A program made the translations under genes and the position numbers. Positions 55,001-64,000 of a DNA stretch of 64,000 bases are shown in pieces (within the stretch, counting starts at the first letter, position 1; the number at the start of each line of letters is the position of its first letter). Location: NCBI GenBank assembly GCA_024349245.1, contig JALDNG010000446.1:62001-126000 (forward strand), in the 5' to 3' direction. The DNA is from Neodontobutis hainanensis (taxonomy: Eukaryota; Chordata; Actinopteri; Gobiiformes; Odontobutidae). Below the pieces are notes generated by a model. The model ran no database searches, had not been told where the DNA came from, and saw nothing but the letters and a program-made list of their open reading frames with translations.

Positions 55001-58000
55001 TTTAATTTATGTCAAGTTTTATGACTATTTTAAATTATTTTTTGAGTTTATTCGACTCACCCTAGAGGAATAAAAGTTTTTATCATAACGTTCACAAAAA
55101 TAAATTTGGGGTAAAAGTGATAAAGAAAAATTTTTTAAAAACAAATACACATATTTTTCTTAAAAATATCAAAATTATATCAGTGAGTGAAACTTATACC
55201 AAAAATGCAATGAGTATAAAAATAAACTATTTTTTGATTAAACAATTCGGAGGATCAAATATCATAGTAAATATAAAAACAAAAACATTTCTCCAACGAT
55301 AAATTGTAAAATTAAAGAGTGGATTATTTGTTTTTATAAATAACAAAACCAGTTTTATGAAAACATACATGAATTTTAAGAACATAATAGATTTAACAAA
55401 AATTATTTCACTCGATTTTTATAAATTTGGTAAATCAAATAGAAATATAAAAAAGAATGATTTAATTTTAATTAAGTACATTTTTATGCGACATATGAAT
55501 CATCTTAATGGAAAATTATATTCATAAATACGAAAATCTGTTTAAAATTATAATTACTATTTCCACATCAAAATGAGTAACACTTGTAAAAAATAAATAC
55601 CTTTTGAATTGAAAGAACAAATAAAACGTTAAATTTCGGACAATAGATAAAATAATTTAAATCATTGCAAAATTATCATTTAATATCCCTCAAAATTAAT
55701 CAATTCGACATTTTATATCTCATAAAAATTCATGTTAATGGCACTTATTTGAAATACGTCCTTAATTTTTAGATACTTATCCCATTTATCGAATTAACGA
55801 GTTAATCAATCGTTGTTAAAAAACAAACAAAATAAACTGATTTTTGTAACCTTGACGTCAGTTCATTTGACAGCAGATTGACAATGCAACAAAATAATAT
55901 TCATTTCTTCAATACTACGCAGTATTCTGAGTCAAAGAGAAGCGTCATGTCACTTAGATAGATAAATATATTATCTTCACATTTTCAGTATTCTCAGAAA
56001 ACTTCGTGATACTTAACGTATTTAATGATAAATATCGTATTATTTGTTTTGTTTGTGTTTCATTGGAGAACTGATGATTCCACATAAAAAGTAAAAATGA
56101 CTTATATAAATCTTAAATACCCAAAAAAAATGAACGATATAATATTGTTTGGCATCTAATTAATTATCAAAATGGCTAAATTTAGACAATAACAATATAT
56201 TTCAAAAATTTGGCTTAACATTTTTTGTATCATTGACCTTTTCTTCGGAACAAAAATAAAAATTCAATTAATTTAGAGAGGAATTGTTATAAAATTTTAC
56301 GCAGATAACCAAATAAATAAGAAACGAGATTCATTCAATTTGGATTGAATTTGTTTTTATGAGAATTTTAAAAAGATTGACATTAATAAGTCCTGAAAAA
56401 ATATAAATTACAAATTAAGAAAATTTTATCTTTTATAGTTAGATAAAAATATATTAAACTAGGTTTTTAAGTGCGCATTACAGATTAAAAACTTAATACA
56501 GTTTTAAATAATTTGTTTTGATGCCTTTTTCATACGTTTAAAGACTCACTTTTAAATATTTTCCTATTTTTAAAAATAAGACAATTATTATAAATCATGA
56601 AATAAAAAAAGTCAGATCTCAACTTGATTTTTTGATTTTGAAGACAACTACTGTTTTAATTTACTATATTTTGAGCCTGGTCGTCTATTTTTTAATTTTA
56701 AATAAAAATTAGTTTACTTGTTAAGTGTTTGAGTTTGTTAAATATCCAAAAAAATTAATTATATCTGAATATTTGTTTGTACCGTCTATTAATTTTTATT
56801 GCAATAAAAATAAAAAATGTTTATAAATGTTTTATAAGTTTACACTTATAATATCTATTTAATTTTCTTATTCTTAAAATATCTTTGAGTAATAAACGAT
56901 ACTTATGTCGATGAATAATTTTTTTTTGATTTTTCGACAAGAATTTATATTTATAATAAATTATTCAATCATGTTTTATATAAAGATGGTTATTGATTGA
57001 TTTATTTCAAAAACAAAATTCTCAAACAACATATAATGTAATATCAGTCTAAATTATCTGAAATTTAAATTTTGTTTATTTTATGTTGTTCAATTGCATG
57101 ATAACATTATAATATTTACAAAAGCTATAAACCATACATGGTTTGACAATTTTTAAAACTTAGAAATAATTTTTCTTCTTTTTGACAAGATAATTTTATT
57201 TTTGTTTGAGGATAAAGTAAACAGTATTATCCAATGCTTAATAGATCTCTTAAACCGAAATAAGACATGATTTAACTTTTTGAATATTTAACTTAGTGTA
57301 TAAATACCAATCATTGCTTTCTATGCCAACTGTCAATGGCGAAAAATTTTTTTGAATTCAATGAAGCAATTTAGTTGGTTTATATCTTTTTTTATTTGCC
57401 ATAAGCAAATTTATTCTCTTTGGTTTTTTCAAAAAACATAGTTGTGATGTTCGTACGTTATCGGCTGTTTTCGTTTAAAATTTTAATGTTTTCTTCATAA
57501 GACTTTTATATTTGTTAAATTTTTGACTTTTCTTTAAGATTTTTACTAATTCTGGCTTCTGGTATCTTCATTTTGACAAGTAAAATAATTAATCGCTTTA
57601 TGAAATGTTTATTGACATTATAAAATTTAATTTTCATATTTTTTGCTACTCTAAAATATATGATTAATTTTAAAACAATAATTTTTTTAAACTGCTCCTG
57701 TTTTACTGTCTTAAAATATATCGAGGTTTATTTTTGAATTTTAATATTAAATTACGTTCTTACACATCAACGTGATTTTTATGGGATAAGGATGAAGCAA
57801 ATACTGAAAGAAAATTCTCGGAGGTTACTTATACAACCACTATAAGCGAAAAACTTAGTGAGAATTTCCTGATTGCAAGACACTCTAGCAGCTAGATTTA
57901 TATATTTTCAGATATTGTGATACTATCATTTTGAGAAATATACAATCACGATTAAAATTGCGTTACTGTACCTTATATTAATTATTTTAAATCTAACTAA

Positions 58001-59267
58001 ACTAAAATTTTAGGTCCTAAATTTTTGAAGTATGAACTCTTAAAATAAATATAGAACGCTCATAAAAGTCTGCTATCTGTCAGACTCTCTTTTTTCACAA
58101 ATAAAATTATAGATTTATTAACCCAAATATTTTGAAATTACTCAAATACATCTCTCATTAAAGATGTTATGAAAACTAATATTTTTTTAAGATATATATT
58201 GTATGTAACATAAAAAATCTTTTTGAATTTCAACAAAAATTTCAACCTCAGATCTTTAAATTAATGATTAAAGCATGACAATAAATGGATTTTTAATATA
58301 TACAAAATATGATATAGCAATGAGATATCCTTATATTATGAAAATATTTAAAGATCTAAAAACTGTTTTTCATAACTTTTGTGATTTCGAATCTTGATAA
58401 ATTATTTTATTAATAATTATGATTATTCCTTATTTTTGAAAAAATTGATTCCTTAGTTTTCATTGATTATAAAAATTGGCATTTGCTCATAAATTATATT
58501 ATATATTTAAATTCAATCAAAAATCTGATGTTATATCTAAAGTGGATAATTATGACTTATTTCTCATCATATATTAGAAAAATTAACTGTTGATCATACA
58601 TATGTTTAAGAATGCCTAAATATTATCATATTTTTTCCAATGATTCACAACTAAGCAACTATAAAAACAAAAAAACAAGAAAACATTTGTCATTTTATTT
58701 TGAATGATGAGTCTAAAAATAATAAACAAAAGCTAATTGAAAATATTTGTGAATTCAAAATATCATTTTAAATAAATTTACGTACTAAAACTATTTTAAT
58801 GTATTCAAAAATTTTAGAAATCTTATTTTGTTCAAAAGTGAAAATTTATAAGAATTAAAATATATTTATGAATATTAAAAAAGAATACATTTAAATATTT
58901 ACCATTATTTTTGTATTTGGTTTTCTTATTTACGTAGTGTTTTTGTTGTTCAGAAACAAACAACAAAATCTATTTTGAGTTTGGTATCTTATAAATCTAT
59001 AAAAAATTTATTTTTGGTTCAAAAAATTGTGGTTTTACGTTTAATTATTTGATGAAAAAAATAAAAATGATATGATTTTATTAAGATATTTAATTTTACG
59101 AAAATTTTCTCCCTTATAAAAACCTTAACATTATTTTAAAGCAAAAAAATAAATAACCGAGTTAACTTATCATTATAACATTGTAAAGACTTGTTTGACG
59201 CAAAAGGGTTGGTTATTTACAGGTATGTGTATTTAAACGTTCAAGATTTAGGTAAGTGTTTATTAAT
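46002..59267. other. Long AT-rich stretch, no supported gene
   Basis: No gene recognised on either strand. Slightly G+C-richer spots near 49000-49450 and 51180-51480 gave only short frames. Otherwise this is low-complexity AT-rich DNA. Confidence 0.4.
58941..58968. repeat. Perfect 10-bp inverted repeat, 8-nt loop
   Basis: TTTTGTTGTT is followed after 8 nt by AACAACAAAA. It lies about 300 bp upstream of the secreted-protein copy B. No similar element was noticed upstream of copy A, so a regulatory role is not supported. Confidence 0.45.
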
Positions 59268-60573
59268 ATGAAAAACATTTTTGAATCCTATTTTATTGTG
59301 CTTTTTTATATCTGGATACACTTGGAAGTCTTGAATTCAAACGAATGTTATAAGGTAAACGATAAAAAAAAATATAAGGACAAATTTCAAGACGATGTAT
59401 ATTTATCTTTAGGTCTTATTGATCTTTACAAACCTTGGCCTAAAATTATACATGTAATAATTATGGAGAATATCTTTCAAAACGAAATTTTTAAAAAGGC
59501 ACAAGAAATACATTACTATTTTGAGCATGTGAACACTTCATGTAATGAGCCCTTTAAACTATTCATTTATAACGACAAAACACTTATAACGGTAATTTTT
59601 AATGATAAAAAGGATATTTCTGTTTTGTTTTACTATGAACTAACAACAATAATTATCGATGAGTTCAAACTTAAGTTTTTGGCTCCATCAGTTGATGTTC
59701 AAGCATTCCCTGTTGTTGGAAATCGTTCAAATATATTTGTAAATATACAATGCCGTTACGTAAATGATAAAGTTTTTTTTATCTCCAATTTAGGTTTGGA
59801 ATAGTGACAAAACTCGTGCTCGTACTGAATGGAAATTGCCTGTTTACTCTTCGAAAGTATTATATTCTTCCGAGCTAAAGAAATGTCTGAGTATTATTGT
59901 ATATAACAAATATGATTTTTTAGTCACAATATTATGTTCATTCAACCGAGATTGAGCTCACAAGCTTAAGTTTGATAAATTTACTTGAGCATGTGTCCAT
60001 CATGAATATTGTTACTGGCTGTACACCTCAAAAATCAGAACAAAGAGATTTTATTGCACGTGTAGAAGAATGTAGTATGGTGAAAAACTCTAAAAGAGGC
60101 TTAGTTTTTCAATTTACTAAAAATGTAAGCTTCACCAAAATCATAGGTGAAACAAATTCAAATTATTTTACAGGATAACTTAAGACAAAAATTATTTGAT
60201 GTCTTAATGTTGTACGATGAAAAAACTCAAAAATTTATGTATGTTAGTGGGAACATTCGACTTTCCAATGTTTACAGGTATCCAAATCCGCCTAGTAAAT
60301 TCTTTTTTGACTTAGAACTTTTAAATAAAGGCGAGCAGAACATTCCTGTGGTTTACTTAAGTGAAGAAGAGTATAAATGTCCAAATGTATTAATTTTAAT
60401 ATATGTAGGATGGAACAGCAACACTGCAGAATTTTGGTTCTTTTACCTATATTTTGAAAAGCGCTAAAAAGCGATATTTTAGCAAAGAAAGGAATTTCTA
60501 CATATATGATGGAATGGGGTATGCTGACGCAGCAAGTTGCGTAAAAAGGGGAGAAAAATTAAACAAGAATTAG
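59268..60573 (+). CDS. Probable secreted protein, unrecognised family, copy B
   Basis: Exons: 59268-59354, 59379-59591, 59613-59771, 59794-59898, 59924-60124, 60147-60294, 60316-60386 and 60409-60573. They are joined by GT-AG introns of 24, 21, 22, 25, 22, 21 and 22 nt, giving 382 residues and a TAG stop. The first seven exons (87, 213, 159, 105, 201, 148 and 71 nt) have exactly the lengths found in copy A, and all intron phases agree, which strongly validates both models. The N-terminus (MKNIFESYFIVLFYIWIHL) is hydrophobic and signal-peptide-like. Shared cysteines are at about residues 27, 84, 147, 184, 238, 326 and 372; Cys221 is only in this copy. The ATG is the first after an in-frame TAA (59253-59255). 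A GT...TTTAG segment just upstream (59223-59251, 29 nt) could be a 5' UTR intron. No known family recognised. Either a parasite surface or secreted effector, or a family too diverged to recognise by eye. Confidence 0.88.
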
Positions 60574-63500
60574 AAATATCAGGCTTTATCTTTAAAAAAA
60601 ATAAAACTAGTTTTAATGATACTTTTCATTTAGTACACCCGCACAACTAGCTGTTGATTTAAACATAGATGAACTTCAGAAATAGAACCATAAGAAATAA
60701 ATGTTTTAACAAGATAAATAAGCTTATTAATCATAAATAATTAACTGTTAAAAGGATAAAAATCATAAAATATGTTGAAAATATTCTTTGAATCATTATG
60801 ATAATAATCATATACAAAAATAATCACATATAATATCATAGTTACGTTTATTAATCTAAGAAAGATAGCAAAATTCGTATTTTAAAATTTACTAATGCTG
60901 ATTGTTTAAATCTCAAATACCTGATAAGTATACCTTTCATCTTTTAGAAGCTGAAAAGGATAAAATTAATTTAATTGAACAAAAATTTCAATTATTTTGT
61001 TGAAACATTTATCTATCGTTAGATATGTGCCAAATATTAGAATAATTTTTAACTATTGTTTTTACAACGCGACTTGCAATCATCATATATGTTGTAAATT
61101 TAATTGATGACATTGATATAAGGTTAAACTTTCAAAATTATATATTGAAAAAGAATTCTTTTAAACTAATCGCAAGGTTTAAGATTTAATTATCATGTAT
61201 GCTCATGCGAGACATGTAAATAGAGAAGATTAATTTATACGGAGGTGATTGTCAGTTTTACACAATATTTTTTTGAAGAAGAAGTTAAAATTATGCAAAT
61301 TGAATTTTACGCACCTATAATATCAAAATATTAATATATATCTTTGTTAAATATCAAAATATATTTAATCTTTGTCAAACATATTAATCACAATATTATC
61401 TGATATAATGTATCATTCTTTCTCTTTTCAAATAAATTTATATATCGATAAAAATATTTTTATCTGATTTTGAATTTCCTTAAAATGTAATTATTCTTTT
61501 TGATAAGGTGTTCTTTAAATGGTAAAACAAGTGACTCTTCAAGTCAGCATAAAAATCTTTATTCTTTTGCATTTTTCATGTTAAATTACAAATATAATTA
61601 ACATAAATCAGCGATTTATTTTTCTTGATATACCTCTCATAAAAGTAGAGGGATAGATTTTTTCATACATTGTTCGTTCAATAAAATTCATATAAACAAA
61701 AAGTTGATATTAAAACAAATATTATCGGATAAAAATTTTGTGGAGTTATAAAATAATCATACATTGTTATGAAGCTAATATCAATTATCGATTACAATTT
61801 AAGTGATTCATATTCCAAATCAAAATTTAATTTTTCACAAATTGTGTTTGCACCTGTTAGTCAATTTACAATCAAGTAAATGATAAAATCATATTTAAAA
61901 ATTATAAATGCAATTATGGGAGCATTGTGGGGCCTGATTTTCTTGTTTAACATGAATTTTTTTGATTAGTGCAAAAATTCCAAAATGACCATGACATAAT
62001 AATATGTAAAAATATATATATTATTTCTCTCGATCAATCCTATTAATGTTCGTACTGTATTTAGAAGCAAAAAGTTCAGGCTAATTTTTGCCATTAATTT
62101 CTTGTGAATTCTTTTTTAAAACATGCAAACTAAACTATAAGAATAATAAAAATGTAAAAATTTATGATAACCATTCTGATTTAAATGACGATACTTAAGT
62201 GTGTAATTTCGATTGAATGATGCCATTATTTAATTTACCGATTGATCATAGAAATAATATTAAATCGAAATTGTATCATTATAATTTGCTATAAATAGAA
62301 TATATAATAATTAAAAAGTTACTTTATCAGTAATTTATGTGTTAAACAGATAGATGTGGAAATATACAACATACATTTCAAAAATTATTTTTTAATTTCA
62401 AGTTCTATGATCATAAAAATATGTAAAATATCATGTTCAGATTTCAGGATTATCCAAAGAATCGGTGTTTTGTGAACAGAAAAGTACTAGTCACCATAAT
62501 TATAATATGTAGGATGTCGATATAATAAAAAAATTAAATTTTGGTTAAATTAAAGAAAATCGATTTCTAAAGTTATTAAAAGAATAAACCTGAAGTATTT
62601 ATATGTTCAGATTTAAAATGTGATTTTTTTAAAGATTATCCCTTTTTCAAATATATCATAAAAACTTAAAACAACTTGTTAAAAGGGAAAAATATTTTTC
62701 GAGATATATGTTTGATTTCAATAATATTTAAATTAAGCTAAAAATAATAAATAATTTTAATTTTATTAAAATCGCTAAATTCCCACATAAAAATAACTAT
62801 CAATCATTTTTTGTGTTTAAATATTAAATCGCAATAAATGATGGTTTCAAGCGTGTACAAATTTCTTTTGGTAACAAAATTAAATATGTATCAACTGACT
62901 ATCGTACAATAAATTTTTAAGAAATCTGTAAATGAGATATGTGAAAGTATCTTTGAAAATTAAAAGGAAATATATTTTAAAATTTATTGTTATATTTTCG
63001 TATTTTGAGAATACAGATTTAAAAAAAAATGAAATTCATTTCAATAAGTAATTGATAAATATTTTTAAAATGAAATATTTATATTTACTAAACAGGATGT
63101 GGTCAGAAATTCTTATAAGAATATTTAACTTTTTACTGTACAAGTAAATTTTTTTTAAAAATTTACTATTTTATTTAATCAAAATTTTCATTTCGGTTAA
63201 ACCCTATAAATATTTTAAAAATAATATTTCATTGTTGGGGATAATTATCATTAAAATTTTAAATATTATTTCTTTAATTTAAATGATTTAATTTGTAAGA
63301 GGTGATACAGCATGTTTGTCAAAAAATTTAATTTTTTTCTACAATTTATGTTCAAGAGTTTTTATTCTTTATCAGAGACCGTTCTTTTCATCAGTCTTTT
63401 GAACCATTGATTCCATGGATGAAAATTCGACTATCGTTCAATTTGATTATTAAAAAAAATATACACCGACTAAAATTTAAGAATTAATATATAATCAAAT

Positions 63501-64000
63501 TAACTCTGTGTATTCGATAGTTGAGCAATATTTTTTATTATCTAATACATATGAGGAGGGATATTTTCATGAAGGATAAATTTTTCTTTCTATATTTTTC
63601 TCTCTGTTATTACAAGTTTAAAACATTAATCATAACTTTTAATCTTTTCGATAAATCAAAAGAAAGAAAAAATTTATTAAATATTTAAAGTTACGAAAAA
63701 ATATATTTCTTTAATTAAATGATTTTTATAATTATGAGAAAATTAAAATGATCGTTCTTTTACGATTGCCTAAAAATTATTTATATGTCCATAGTAACAA
63801 AAAATGGATTTATTTAAGTAGATGATGATCATTTAGATAATGTCGAGAGATTTCCTCTGTTAGTATGATATAAAAGAATACCTCAAGCATTGAGAAAATA
63901 TCATGAAATTTTTAATTTAGATCTTAAAATAAAATGGATAATGTATTACATTAAGCGTCCCCAGTATTATTAAAAAGTTAGATAATTTGAGAAGTCTTGT
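60574..64000. other. AT-rich stretch, no gene recognised
   Basis: Downstream of copy B the sequence is AT-rich with short interrupted frames on both strands. No RNA gene, repeat array or further paralogue was seen. Confidence 0.4.

Noticed and set aside
1..64000. Ciliate origin with reassigned TAA/TAG, suggested by tiny introns
   Set aside because: Exons of the four gene models contain no internal TAA or TAG, and the genes end in these codons, so the standard code fits.
1..64000. tRNA or rRNA genes, CRISPR arrays, full transposons
   Set aside because: No cloverleaf, rRNA-like G+C-rich block, regularly spaced repeats or transposase/reverse-transcriptase motifs were noticed by eye on either strand.

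Overview
The window is a very AT-rich nuclear eukaryotic sequence (G+C roughly one fifth to one quarter by spot counting) with few genes and long stretches that look non-coding. The genes use TAA and TAG (and possibly TGA) as ordinary stops, so nothing points to a reassigned code. The most distinctive property is the introns: nearly all are only 21-29 nt long, start with GT (mostly GTA or GTT) and usually end in TAG or AAG. Ultrashort introns of this kind are known from dicyemid mesozoans, some rhizarian parasites, chlorarachniophyte nucleomorphs and some ciliates. Together with the animal-like protein matches this suggests a reduced parasite (simplified animal or protist); the window does not decide which.

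Layout. 1-8457: mostly featureless, with a weak minus-strand coding-like block at about 1992-2736. 8458-12341 (minus): a complete NSUN2/Trm4-type tRNA (cytosine-5) methyltransferase rebuilt from 19 exons, with 17 tiny introns and one of 1630 nt. 12342-27636: no gene I can support. 27637-28940 (plus) and 59268-60573 (plus): two full-length paralogues of an unrecognised, probably secreted, cysteine-containing protein (381 and 382 residues), each with 8 exons; the first seven exons have identical lengths in both copies. About 45126-46000 (minus): an ataxin-10-like gene whose 3' half can be read through several tiny introns and whose 5' end is unresolved. The rest is AT-rich sequence with a few short inverted repeats and AT runs.

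The genes do not form a pathway. NSUN2 (tRNA m5C) and ataxin-10 (an armadillo-type scaffold) are housekeeping; the secreted paralogue pair is the lineage-specific part and the most novel content. A second point of interest is a set of introns, mainly in NSUN2, whose protein-defined 3' ends are not AG. All gene models were made by hand translation and by comparison between paralogues or with remembered family sequences; no search was run.
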